This document shows positions 8,153 to 15,851 of a stretch of 64,000 bases of DNA, one piece after another. Origin of the DNA: Corticimicrobacter populi. Its GTDB lineage: Bacteria > Pseudomonadota > Gammaproteobacteria > Burkholderiales > Burkholderiaceae_B. Where the stretch lies: NCBI RefSeq assembly GCF_003123725.1, contig NZ_QETA01000002.1, positions 310,001 to 374,000 on the forward strand, given 5' to 3'. The position numbers and the translations under genes were made by a program. Positions within the stretch are counted from its first letter, which is position 1, and each line of letters begins with the position of its first letter. The notes under the pieces were generated by a model. It saw only the letters and a program-made list of their open reading frames with translations. It ran no database searches and was not told the origin of the DNA.

Positions 8153-8854
8153 TCACCGTGACGGCAATTTCAGCGTGTGCAAATCCAGCAATGTAAAGCG
8201 GCCCGCAGCCTGCCAGCCGCCAGTGTCAATGTAATAGACATTGCCGAGCTTCATGGGCTTAAGCAGGGTCATATGCCCATGAATCACTGCGCGTACATTG
8301 CGGACAGGTTGCGCATACTTCGCTTGATAACGGTCTATTGACCAAAGGCAAGCGTTTTCATCCTCTTGGCCGAAACCAGCACCGTGTATGGCGTTCCAAT
8401 CATCGTAGGGGAAGTCGGCGTGAACCATTCCGACCAAGCCATGCGGCGTCTCAACCTCGATAGCCAGCGGCAAAGCGCTCAAGCAGGCGGCGATGCGTTC
8501 GCGAACATCGCCCACACACGCATCTAACCATTCGCCGCCGTGCGCGCAGTGATCAATGCCTGAAATTGGGTTCCCCATCGCACGTCGGAAGGTCATCAGG
8601 TCATGATTCCCACAGATAGCATGAAACCATGGGCGCTCCAGCCATTTCAGCACGTCGGGAGACTCAGGCCCCCGATCCACCAGGTCACCTACGGAAAACA
8701 ACCTATCCTTTTCGCGTGTGAACTTGACCGTGGCGAGCGCGGCATCTAGCCGGCCAAAGTGACCGTGGATGTCACCCACGGCGAAGTCACGGCCGTCAGT
8801 GTTCAAGCTAAAACGCCGAACTCGGACGGTACCGTCATCGTTCCTTATGTCCAT
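8153..8854 (-). CDS. PPP-family metallophosphatase (lambda phosphatase/PrpA-like)
   Basis: Predicted dimetal serine/threonine phosphatase, 233 residues. The PPP motifs are all present: GDIHGHFGR near residue 27, GDLVDRGPESPD near 55, GNHD near 82, a metal-binding His in GMVHADFP near 155, and IHGHM near 200. ATG at 8854 is chosen because GGAG stands six bases upstream; an in-frame ATG at 8914 has no ribosome site. It resembles phage lambda NinI and bacterial PrpA/PrpB. It reads toward the integrase on the opposite strand and is separated from the mobilization genes by an AT-rich gap. The substrate is unknown. Confidence 0.88.
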   Translation of the reverse strand: MDIRNDDGTVRVRRFSLNTDGRDFAVGDIHGHFGRLDAALATVKFTREKDRLFSVGDLVDRGPESPDVLKWLERPWFHAICGNHDLMTFRRAMGNPISGIDHCAHGGEWLDACVGDVRERIAACLSALPLAIEVETPHGLVGMVHADFPYDDWNAIHGAGFGQEDENACLWSIDRYQAKYAQPVRNVRAVIHGHMTLLKPMKLGNVYYIDTGGWQAAGRFTLLDLHTLKLPSR

Positions 8855-9263
8855 GCAACTCCGTTGAGACTCGTCCTGCGTATCCCTAATGATACTTGGA
8901 CTAAAGGGCCGCATGAAGCCAATCCCGTGATCGAGCCACCATCAATCGCAACATCGACTCGACACGCGACGAAGCTCACATCGTTGGAAATTTTCCACAA
9001 AATTTTTCATGCGAAAAGCTGGTTTCGGCGCTGTAAAAAGGCAGCCCCAGAGCCATCTTATAAGCCTTTGATTTCCAGATTTATTTGGTTCAAATCGACC
9101 ATTTTCAAAAATCCAATATGCCCTATCTTGGCATTCACCGATGAATAATCTTGGCTTTCGCAAACACCCTATTTTGGTCTTTTAAATCAAATACTTAAGT
9201 TTGACATCAATGCTCTCACGGTAAAGACTGGCATTACCTACGGTGAACTTGTGAGGCATATGA
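8855..9263. other. AT-rich divergent intergenic region, no gene seen
   Basis: The 409 bases lie between the minus-strand phosphatase and the plus-strand replication/mobilization operon, and are clearly more AT-rich than their flanks. A TTGACA hexamer at about 9202 may be part of the operon promoter, but the -10 match is poor. CCCTATCTTGG (9121 area) and CCCTATTTTGG (9168 area) are near-direct repeats. This is one of three places where an oriT could lie, as it is just upstream of the mobilization operon. Confidence 0.5.
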
Positions 9264-9533
9264 ATGACTACTGGAGAATACTTGTTGGGACGGTTTGGCC
9301 CGTTGATGAGCATTGTTGACGTTGCCACGCTGCTAGGCCGATCTCCCGATGGCGTCCGCGTGGCGCTTTATACCGATACCGATTTTTCGCGCAAGCTGAA
9401 ACCCGCCATGCTGCGCGTTGGCCGTCGTGTCTACTTTCGGACATTGCAGGTCACGGAAGCGCTGGATCTGGACCAGCCGACAGACGATGAAATCACGCCC
9501 GCAGAGGCCGCTACGCGAGGGCCGCGCGCATGA
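9264..9533 (+). CDS. Small DNA-binding protein, excisionase/AlpA-like (HTH) candidate
   Basis: 89 residues. The middle (MSIVDVATLLGRSPDGVRVAL, from about residue 15) has the pattern of a helix-turn-helix, and the segment MLRVGRRVYFRTLQVTEAL near 50-68 resembles the wing and last helix of MerR-like excisionases, where a basic hairpin precedes a column-selecting helix. GAGG precedes the ATG by seven bases. The stop overlaps the next gene's start (ATGA), so it is the first gene of a four-gene operon with the initiator-like, MobC-like and relaxase genes. It may be a recombination directionality factor or an operon regulator. Confidence 0.65.
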   Translation: MTTGEYLLGRFGPLMSIVDVATLLGRSPDGVRVALYTDTDFSRKLKPAMLRVGRRVYFRTLQVTEALDLDQPTDDEITPAEAATRGPRA

Positions 9534-10537
9534 GTCGGCAACGAACCATCAACGACCAGATATGGCGCTCAAATCGCCTGTCAGGCTGCACGGTTGAAGA
9601 CCGCTATGCGCTGTTCTACTTCCTGACCTCGCCATTCAGCAACGTCATCGGCGCTTATGAAATCGTCCTGCGCGTTGCAGCGTCAGAAATGGGCTGGGAT
9701 GTTGAATCGCAACTGATGAACGTGATCCGCCGTCTTGTCGATGCTGACCTCATCTATTTCGACGCCGATGCCAATCATGTTTGGGTCAAAGTCTGGTGGG
9801 ACCACAACTCCGCCAAGATGGCGGTCGCATCCACGCTCAGGAAGAAAACGCTTGAACAGATTGCGGCCCTGCCCGAGCACTGGCGCAACGACTACGCGGG
9901 CGACTTCATCAATCGACTGCCCGCCGACGACCCATTGCGCGATACGGTAGCCATGGCACTGGCATACCCTAGCGATAGGGTATCGACAGCCTATGCAGAC
10001 CCTAGCGATAGCCCATTGCCGATTCAAAGCGGAAAAAGTGACACCGTTATAAATCAAGGCGTTAGCGAACCCGATACCGTATCCATACCCTATCGACAGG
10101 GTATGGATAGGCGGCCGGGTAACACTACTACTAACACTAACTCTATCTATAACACTACTACTACAACGGGAGCCGACCACGACCTGCAATACCCTAGCTC
10201 GCTGGCCCCTGCCGAAAGGGTGTCGATTCAGAATCTGATAGCCAACATTCCCACCGATAGCGCTCAGGCTTTGCTTGATGAACTGGAGGGCGCGATCAAG
10301 AAGCCGGGCACCATCAGAACGTCGAAGGTTGCTTACCTCAAGGGACTTGTTGACCGTCACCGCACAGGCGGATTCGTGCCGTCCGCCGGCATTCAGGTGG
10401 CAACGAGAAGGGAGCACCACGCGGCCAGCGTGAATGTGTGCGCATCGGACGCACCATCACTCAGCAAGGCTGAATCTCAGGCCCGGCTGCTAGCCCTCAA
10501 AGCTCAACTGAGCATGTACACGAGGATGCCACGATGA
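9530..10537 (+). CDS. Replication initiator-like protein (phage O/DnaD-type N-terminal winged helix)
   Basis: 335 residues. The N-terminal 110 residues resemble the winged-helix domain of phage replisome organizers: WRSNRLSGCTVEDRYALFYF, then LTSPFSNVIGAYEI near 33 and VKVWWDHNSA near 87. Residues about 145-225 are a low-complexity, Ser/Thr/Asn-rich linker (NTTTNTNSIYNTTTTTG), and a smaller C-terminal domain follows. The DNA coding for the linker contains two perfect palindromes and repeated units, as in lambda O, where the origin lies inside the initiator gene. Start ATG overlaps the upstream stop, and the stop overlaps the mobC-like ATG. Initiation of replication is inferred from domain layout and the embedded repeats. 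Confidence 0.6.
   Translation: MSRQRTINDQIWRSNRLSGCTVEDRYALFYFLTSPFSNVIGAYEIVLRVAASEMGWDVESQLMNVIRRLVDADLIYFDADANHVWVKVWWDHNSAKMAVASTLRKKTLEQIAALPEHWRNDYAGDFINRLPADDPLRDTVAMALAYPSDRVSTAYADPSDSPLPIQSGKSDTVINQGVSEPDTVSIPYRQGMDRRPGNTTTNTNSIYNTTTTTGADHDLQYPSSLAPAERVSIQNLIANIPTDSAQALLDELEGAIKKPGTIRTSKVAYLKGLVDRHRTGGFVPSAGIQVATRREHHAASVNVCASDAPSLSKAESQARLLALKAQLSMYTRMPR
9964..10163 (+). repeat. Iteron/palindrome cluster inside the initiator-like gene, candidate replication origin
   Basis: 9964-9983 is a perfect 8-bp inverted repeat (ATACCCTA/TAGGGTAT with GCGA between). The unit ACCCTAGCGATAG recurs near 9999-10011. 10083-10106 is a perfect 9-bp inverted repeat (CCATACCCT/AGGGTATGG). Then AACACTACTACTA occurs at about 10121 and again at about 10151 in an AT-rich tract. 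A further half unit ATACCCTAGC lies at about 10189. Repeated initiator-type sites next to an AT-rich direct-repeat tract are the usual parts of an iteron origin. Confidence 0.55.
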
Positions 10538-11076
10538 AGAGCAACAAAGCCACGCTCAGCGTTAGGCTCAATGGCGACCTGAAACAGCGCTGGAAGGCCT
10601 ATTGTGAGCAAAGAGATACCAACCCCAGCGATGCACTGCGGCAAGTCATCCTGCGGCTGCTGAACGGCGTATCGACGCACGATTCGACCAACGCATCAGC
10701 GTATGAGCAACCGGACACCTCGCGCCGCCGGATGGAAGTCCGCCTGACCGAAACGGAATATGCACGCGTCGAAACGCTGGCCTTGCAGCAAGGCATGTCC
10801 GCCAATCGCTGGGTCATCCACCTGATACGCGCCAATCTCAGCGGCGAACCTCAGTTCGGCATGACTGAGCTACGGACGCTGGGCGAGTCGAACTCAAGGC
10901 TGCTTGCCATCGGCCGCAACCTGAACCAGATCGCCCGGCACATGAACGCAGGACGCGCGCTGGAGACGGTCGTCACTGCCGAGCGTATCGACACACTGAC
11001 CCGTCACATCAAGACCCACACCGCGCGGGTGGCAGACATCATGCGCGCCAACATTGACCGCTGGAGGCTGGAATGA
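10534..11076 (+). CDS. MobC-like relaxosome accessory protein
   Basis: 180 residues. The N-terminal half has a ribbon-helix-helix-like start (ATLSVRLNGDLKQRWKAYCEQ), and a second such stretch (RRMEVRLTETEYARVETLA) begins near 67. The C-terminal part carries the MobC signature LLAIGRNLNQIARHMNAG near 128-145. MobC proteins bind oriT and help the relaxase nick. It is translationally coupled on both sides: its ATG overlaps the initiator-like stop, and its stop overlaps the relaxase ATG. The gene tag mobC is not assigned because this double-RHH layout is longer than the classic MobC. Confidence 0.8.
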   Translation: MKSNKATLSVRLNGDLKQRWKAYCEQRDTNPSDALRQVILRLLNGVSTHDSTNASAYEQPDTSRRRMEVRLTETEYARVETLALQQGMSANRWVIHLIRANLSGEPQFGMTELRTLGESNSRLLAIGRNLNQIARHMNAGRALETVVTAERIDTLTRHIKTHTARVADIMRANIDRWRLE

Positions 11077-12068
11077 GCCGAGTCATTGATGGAATTCTGA
11101 AAGACTGGGGCGAACGCATCTACACCAAGCCCGTTACCAGCCAAAAGGCCAAGCGTACGGTGACGCGGTCACGCACTACGCCGCCATCCAAGCCCCTGCT
11201 GTTGACCGGTAGCGCTCGCGTTCGCGACAAACTGATGCTGACCACCCGCAAAGCGCCCGAAGTCATGGTGAAGATCTCCGGCGGCGGCAAAGGCATTGCG
11301 CAGGTCAAAGCGCACCTCGACTACATATCGCGCAATGGCCTGGTCGAACTGGAGAACCAAGACGGCGAAATCATCCTAGGCCGCGAGGCAGTGCAGGACG
11401 TGCGCGACGAATGGAAAAGCGGCCAGTACGGCTTGCCTGACAATGGCTCGCGCCGTGAGACGTTCAATATCGTGCTGTCCATGCCTCCCGGCACCGACCG
11501 GCGCGCCGTCAATGATGCCATCCGTGCATTCGCGAAAGCAGAGTTCGGCGACAACCATGCGTATGTCTTCGCCATTCATGACGATGAGGCGCATCCCCAC
11601 GGGCACCTTTGCGTCAAAGCGCTGGGCCTCGACGGCAGCCGACTCAATCCGCGCAAAGCGGACCTGCAACGCTGGCGAGAACGCTTTGCCGAGGCGCTTC
11701 GTGAACAAGGCATCGAAGCCAATGCCACACCACGCAGGGCACGGTCGCACACGCACCTTACGGTCAAGCAGGCAACGCGACATGCCGCCCAGCGAAGCAA
11801 GAGCACCAAACCGACCGAGCGGGAACCGCGCAGGCGTTCCGGTGTGTCACGCGCCGTCAGGAACGGCTACGGACATATCGCAAAAGCCTTGGCCGCTGGT
11901 GACGCCAAGGACAAATCGCTTGCCCTGAAAATCGTCGGCTACCTTGCCCCCACTCAGGACAGGAAGCTACAGGCTCCACAGCGCCACCAGAGCAACGCCG
12001 AAGCGACCAAGGACGCCCAGCAACTGGACAATACCAACCGTTCAGGCAAAGACGACCTGAGCCGTTAA
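11073..12068 (+). CDS. MobP-type relaxase (VirD2-like mobilization nuclease)
   Basis: Single-strand DNA transesterase that would nick oriT and pilot the element to the recipient, 331 residues. The relaxase fold is visible at about 64-215: the motif I candidate Tyr84 in HLDYISRNG, and the motif III metal-binding histidines in HDDEAHPHGH at 169-178. The C-terminal third is basic and low in complexity, as in mobilization relaxases. It is short next to conjugative relaxases and has no primase or helicase domain. It is last in the ATGA-coupled operon. Together with the missing VirD4 and VirB4 it marks the element as mobilizable. Confidence 0.85.
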   Translation: MSRVIDGILKDWGERIYTKPVTSQKAKRTVTRSRTTPPSKPLLLTGSARVRDKLMLTTRKAPEVMVKISGGGKGIAQVKAHLDYISRNGLVELENQDGEIILGREAVQDVRDEWKSGQYGLPDNGSRRETFNIVLSMPPGTDRRAVNDAIRAFAKAEFGDNHAYVFAIHDDEAHPHGHLCVKALGLDGSRLNPRKADLQRWRERFAEALREQGIEANATPRRARSHTHLTVKQATRHAAQRSKSTKPTEREPRRRSGVSRAVRNGYGHIAKALAAGDAKDKSLALKIVGYLAPTQDRKLQAPQRHQSNAEATKDAQQLDNTNRSGKDDLSR

Positions 12069-12093
12069 TTGATTGCGTAAGAAGGACCATAAG

Positions 12094-12351
12094 ATGGCTT
12101 TACGCTACGACGCCCTGCAAGACTACTGCGATGATCCAGCGCGCACAGGTGACGTGCAAGTCATTCTGTATGCGCACTACTGGAAGGGCTTTGCCTTGGC
12201 CGTGCAGGATGGCACCACAGAGCACCCCGTCATGGACGATAAAGGCCGGCCGTATTGGTTCAGGACAGTAGAAATGGCAATGGCGGAACTGGCGAACATC
12301 GCGTACCTGTCAGACCGCATCATCATTGACCGTCGCATGTGGTGGCCGTAG
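12094..12351 (+). CDS. Small protein of unknown function
   Basis: 85 residues, neutral to acidic, with a tryptophan-ending C-terminus (DRRMWWP). The ATG at 12094 is preceded by AAGAAGGA at a good distance; an in-frame TTG seven codons earlier is less likely. It has no membrane segment and no motif that I recognise. It lies 25 bases after the relaxase, so it may be the last gene of the mobilization operon. Confidence 0.6.
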   Translation: MALRYDALQDYCDDPARTGDVQVILYAHYWKGFALAVQDGTTEHPVMDDKGRPYWFRTVEMAMAELANIAYLSDRIIIDRRMWWP

Positions 12352-12425
12352 TCGCGAAGCTACTTTGCATTAACAGTAAGTACAATCAACTTCGGTTGTA
12401 CCTTTAACCAACACGAACGTTGCAC

Positions 12426-12537
12426 CGCCCCAAGGACGCCTACGCGTACCGGGTGCCGACCCGAAAAGAAGGGTTCCGACCGCCGAGAGCAGATCGGCCG
12501 CTTAGTCGCCCCAAGAACGCATAGCCGTACTGGGCGC
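12426..12537 (+). repeat. Two imperfect 31-bp direct repeats upstream of virB5
   Basis: 12426-12456 and 12507-12537 match at 25 of 31 positions; both begin CGCCCCAAG. They lie in the 258-base gap between the small gene ending at 12351 and virB5 (12610). A short stem GTACAA/TTGTAC stands at about 12391-12412. The repeats could be regulator-binding sites for the virB5 operon or part of an oriT. Confidence 0.5.
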
Positions 12538-12609
12538 GGTCCCTGAACAGACCGACAGACCGGACAGCACGGTCCTACGTTCGCCCTCAACCTCTCAGGA
12601 GTGGCGAAC

Positions 12610-13335
12610 ATGAAGAAATTATCAGCCTCTTGCATTCTGGCCGTCGGCATTGCCGCGTCGTCGGCCGCCTTCGCACAAATCCCCGTGACGGATGGCGCTT
12701 CCATCGCCAAGAGCGTGGAAAACCAGATCGAAACGATGGCGAAGTGGAAGATGCAGTATGACCAGATGGTCAGCCAAATCGACCAGATGAAGCAGCAATA
12801 CGCTGCGGTCACTGGCGCGCGCGGCATGGGTGAACTGTTCAACAACCCGCAACTGCGGGACTACCTGCCGCAAGACTGGCAAGGCGTCTATGACAGCGTG
12901 AAATCAGGCGGCTATGCCGGCCTGAGCGGGCGCGCTGAATCCATCTACGACAACAACAAGGTGTATGACGCCTGCGCAGGCTTTGTCTCGAACGAGCAGC
13001 GCACGAACTGCGAAGCGCAGGCCGTCAAAGGCGCGCAAGACAAAGCCTTTGCGCTCGATGCCTACGACGCGGCGAAAAACCGCCTCAGCCAAATCGACCA
13101 GTTGATGCGGCAGATCAATCAGACACAGGACCCGAAAGCCATTGCGGAACTGCAAGGCCGTATCGCGGCCGAGCAAGCCATGATTCAGAACGAGCAGACC
13201 AAGCTACAGATGTACCAGATGGTCGCGGCAGCGGAAGACCGATTGCAGGAACAGCGCCAGCGTGAAATCAACGCGAAGGTGCTGGCGAATCGCGAATACA
13301 CGAAGCATCAGCCTTTCAATCTGCTGGATAAATAA
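12610..13335 (+). CDS. virB5: VirB5-family type IV secretion pilus-tip protein
   Basis: Periplasmic/surface minor pilin of P-type conjugation systems that helps contact the recipient. The 241-residue protein has a signal peptide (MKKLSASCILAVGIAASSAAFAQ), then long helical, Gln/Met-rich segments (SVENQIETMAKWKMQYDQM and MVSQIDQMKQQY near 38-65) typical of VirB5/TrbJ, a pair of cysteines near 119 and 128, and a C-terminal helix bundle. ATG at 12610 is preceded by CAGGAG at ten bases; an in-frame GTG at 12601 overlaps that site and is rejected. It opens a four-gene run with an unknown membrane protein, eexN and virB6. Confidence 0.88.
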   Translation: MKKLSASCILAVGIAASSAAFAQIPVTDGASIAKSVENQIETMAKWKMQYDQMVSQIDQMKQQYAAVTGARGMGELFNNPQLRDYLPQDWQGVYDSVKSGGYAGLSGRAESIYDNNKVYDACAGFVSNEQRTNCEAQAVKGAQDKAFALDAYDAAKNRLSQIDQLMRQINQTQDPKAIAELQGRIAAEQAMIQNEQTKLQMYQMVAAAEDRLQEQRQREINAKVLANREYTKHQPFNLLDK

Positions 13336-13349
13336 GAGGAGACACGCCC

Positions 13350-13829
13350 ATGATTTCCTATATTCACATCCCTGTTTTGGCAATTTGCTTTTTCACACTG
13401 ATGTTCATGCGCCGGTGGTGGCAATGCATAGACCGCCTTGGTTTCACGCGCGAGGTCGGCCGCCGCGCGCCTTCGCTTGTTCAAGGTGACATTCTGGCCG
13501 CAGCCTTCGCCATCCTCCCCTTCGTGATCGCGACGCTAGATTGGTCAGGGGTTGTCCTGCCCGGCCAGTCTAGTCCGACGCCATCATGGGTGGCCGCCTT
13601 TATTTCACTGTCCAGCCTCGGCGGCTGCTTGTTCGTACTGCGCAACTCTAGCGGGCGAATCGCAGGCAATTGGGCTGGCACGAGTGAAAGCGCACTGCGC
13701 ACAGTTGCGGCGCTACGCATCATCGGCGCGGCCGAGCTGGCTCATGCACTCGGCGTATTGCAGCAGCACGAGAGCCGATACACCGGCGGCCGAACCATCG
13801 AAACCAACGCACAGGAGATGCGGAAATGA
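13350..13829 (+). CDS. Small membrane protein of the virB5-virB6 cluster, function unknown
   Basis: 159 residues with about three hydrophobic segments: near 4-20 (IHIPVLAICFFTLMF), 48-66 (DILAAAFAILPFVIATLDW) and 80-96. A soluble C-terminal tail of about 60 residues follows. AGGAG precedes the ATG. The gene lies 14 bases after virB5, and its stop overlaps the eexN start (ATGA). I do not recognise a family. Context suggests a role in the secretion or exclusion functions of its neighbours. Confidence 0.7.
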   Translation: MISYIHIPVLAICFFTLMFMRRWWQCIDRLGFTREVGRRAPSLVQGDILAAAFAILPFVIATLDWSGVVLPGQSSPTPSWVAAFISLSSLGGCLFVLRNSSGRIAGNWAGTSESALRTVAALRIIGAAELAHALGVLQQHESRYTGGRTIETNAQEMRK

Positions 13830-14086
13830 AAAAGCTCGTTCTCACCCTTTTCGTCGCAGCAACACTCGCGGGCTGCGACCAGACCGAGCCGGTCCAAACC
13901 GTGGATTGGTACAAAGCACACGATGCAGAGCGCACTGCGATGGTTTCAAAGTGCCGAAACAACCCCGGAGAGTCGGACGCATCACCGAACTGCATCAACG
14001 CTATCACCGCACAGAACCATTTGACGGTCGAGAAGCGCGGATACACAAAGCATGAGCCAATCAATGTGCTCGAAGGGGGCAAATAG
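13826..14086 (+). CDS. eexN: EexN-family entry-exclusion lipoprotein
   Basis: 86-residue predicted lipoprotein. The signal MKKLVLTLFVAATLAGC ends in a lipobox with Cys17. The mature part has the family pattern TVDWYKAHDAER, then a Cys pair (SKCRNN and SPNCINA) and a conserved tail NHLTVEKRGYTKHEP. EexN proteins sit in the membrane of a cell that already has the element and block redundant transfer. It is coupled to both neighbours: ATGA with the upstream gene, and a one-base overlap with virB6 (TAGTG). Confidence 0.82.
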   Translation: MKKLVLTLFVAATLAGCDQTEPVQTVDWYKAHDAERTAMVSKCRNNPGESDASPNCINAITAQNHLTVEKRGYTKHEPINVLEGGK

Positions 14087-15162
14087 TGGCTATTGAATCC
14101 AACATCTTTGAGTGGATGGGCGAGAGCATCGACATGACGCTGAACACGTTTGTTCAGGTGACCTCGGGCAATATCATTTCCATGTTCACCGACATCTTCA
14201 TCTACGGGGGCACGCTGACGTTCGTGATGATGGGCTTCGCTATTATCTTCGGATACGTCGAAGCGCCGGCGTCAAATTTCATGAAGACGTGCGGGAAGTT
14301 CATCGTCATAGGCGGCTTGGCAATGAGCGCCCCGACTTACCTGTCATGGGTTGTCGAAGCATTGCGTGGCTTGGAAACGGGCGTCGCAGACGCCTTCTCG
14401 GCTTCGGGAAGTAGCACATCCGCCAACTCGGTTTATCAGGTGCTCGACAAGGCCGTCTCCGACGGCTTCAAAATCGGTGGCGATATGCTCGACAAAATGG
14501 GCAAGCGGCGCTGGTACGAGATTGGCATGGTGTTCTGGGATCTGCTGAACTCTCTCATCATCTACGCCGCCACGCTCATCATCGCGATTCCTGCCGGGGC
14601 AATGGTGATCGTTGCCAAGATCATGCTTACCCTGATGCTTGGTATCGGCCCGTTCTTCATCGCTATGCTGATGTTCCCGGTGACTGCCAAGTGGTTCGAT
14701 AGCTGGTTCGGCCAAGTGATGACCTACATCATGCAAATTGCCTTGGTGACGACGGTGCTCGGCATGGGTATGAAGTTCTTCAGCGCGCTAACGGCCAAGG
14801 TGCTCGCTGTCACTACCGACTACCCAATTGCCACAATGCTGGAAATCCTGATCGTCACCGGCGTTACGCTGTTCTTGCTGCAACGGGCCTATGAAGCTGC
14901 ATCGCACTTGGCTGGCGGCGTGTCATCAGCAGGCATCACATTGAGGCAAGTCAGCCAGGCGGCCGCATCCCCGGTTACTCAAGTTTTGAACCGCCAAACG
15001 ACTCGCCGCGATATGCAAAGCGGCATGATGGTCACCGGGGGCCGGCTTAATCATCTTGCCGCAGGTAACACGATGTGGAACCCCGCGTATCGGCAGCACG
15101 TCATGCAGAACATGGGCAAGAATTGGGGTCCGGCTACTGGCGGCTCGATCAACGGTAAGTGA
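14086..15162 (+). CDS. virB6: VirB6/TrbL-family type IV secretion inner-membrane protein
   Basis: Polytopic inner-membrane subunit of the T4SS DNA-transfer channel, 358 residues. At least five hydrophobic segments can be read at about 37-58 (FIYGGTLTFVMMGFAIIFGY), 70-90, 160-200 (LLNSLIIYAATLIIAIPAGA), 205-215 and 245-268, with the TrbL/VirB6 core GIGPFFIAMLMFPVTAKWFDSWFGQV near 185-210. The start is GTG at 14086, overlapping the eexN stop by one base. No further virB gene follows; the next 690 bases are non-coding. VirB6-class proteins are plausible targets of exclusion lipoproteins, which fits pairing with eexN. Confidence 0.88.
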   Translation: MAIESNIFEWMGESIDMTLNTFVQVTSGNIISMFTDIFIYGGTLTFVMMGFAIIFGYVEAPASNFMKTCGKFIVIGGLAMSAPTYLSWVVEALRGLETGVADAFSASGSSTSANSVYQVLDKAVSDGFKIGGDMLDKMGKRRWYEIGMVFWDLLNSLIIYAATLIIAIPAGAMVIVAKIMLTLMLGIGPFFIAMLMFPVTAKWFDSWFGQVMTYIMQIALVTTVLGMGMKFFSALTAKVLAVTTDYPIATMLEILIVTGVTLFLLQRAYEAASHLAGGVSSAGITLRQVSQAAASPVTQVLNRQTTRRDMQSGMMVTGGRLNHLAAGNTMWNPAYRQHVMQNMGKNWGPATGGSINGK

Positions 15163-15851
15163 CGCGCCCCGTAGCGCTCACATCGGCCTCGCCATCGGCG
15201 GGGCCATTTCATTTATCACCGCGAATATCTCCGCGCTTCGCTTGGGCAACCTCTTCGGTTGCATCCCGCGTCCGTTCTTGCCGGACTGGCTGCGGGGGCA
15301 GGCACAGCGGCTTTGCCTTGTCCCTACCCCTTGCCGACAGGCTGCATGGCCTCCAGATGCGTCAAGGGTGAAGGCTGCGCCCGGCATCCTCACCCGTTCC
15401 CTACGCTTGGCTCCGGGCTGCGGCCTCCGGTCCCGCCCTTGACACCTCTTCCAGCCAGAATCACTACACGCATGCCAAATTACGCCATAGACAGCGCGGA
15501 TGACGGGTCAAGGGGTTGGTGCGGCCCGCAGCCCTACGGGCGAGGACACGGCCCCTTGACGCGGCAGGAGTGCCCACACGCTGCGCCCGGGGGAGGTGTT
15601 CAGGGCCATCGGCCCGTAACCCCTGCCCCCGAGGTCCCGCCGGCGAGGGTGGAGAGTCCAGAGAGGCAAAGCCTCTTTGGGAAGTGCCCTCACGGATGGC
15701 AGCCAATCTCGCCGTCAATCGGGAAAACCTATTGATAGGCACAAAAACAAGACAATTTCTGCGTGAAACCTTTTTGCCTGTTTCCTCGACAAATCACCAA
15801 AAAAATCCCACACCTTGTAAAATAGCGTTACCTAAAGCACGGGAGACAACC
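15163..15851. other. GC-rich structured non-coding block with four GTCAAGGG copies
   Basis: About 690 bases between virB6 and the antitoxin gene with no believable gene. GTCAAGGG occurs in alternating orientation at 15361-15368 (+), 15436-15443 (-), 15507-15514 (+) and 15553-15560 (-), making two long-range inverted pairs about 80 and 50 bases apart. Smaller hairpins are GCAACC/GGTTGC at 15246-15262 and AGAGGC/GCCTCT at 15662-15676. Dyad-rich blocks like this can be origins of transfer, binding arrays or relics of rearrangement. Confidence 0.5.
15185..15213 (+). terminator. Hairpin after virB6
   Basis: GGCCTCGCC (15185-15193) pairs with GGCGGGGCC (15197-15205) with one G-T wobble, and is followed by ATTTCATTT. 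It lies 22 bases after the virB6 stop. The tail is weakly T-rich. Confidence 0.45.

Noticed and set aside
7718-8161. A 147-codon open frame after the integrase
   Set aside because: No ribosome site, no domain, and a strong intrinsic terminator lies within it.
15259-15735. Open frames of up to 186 codons between virB6 and the antitoxin gene
   Set aside because: Low-complexity Pro/Gly/Arg composition on both strands. Only the last 74 codons of one frame, starting at 15852, look like a protein.
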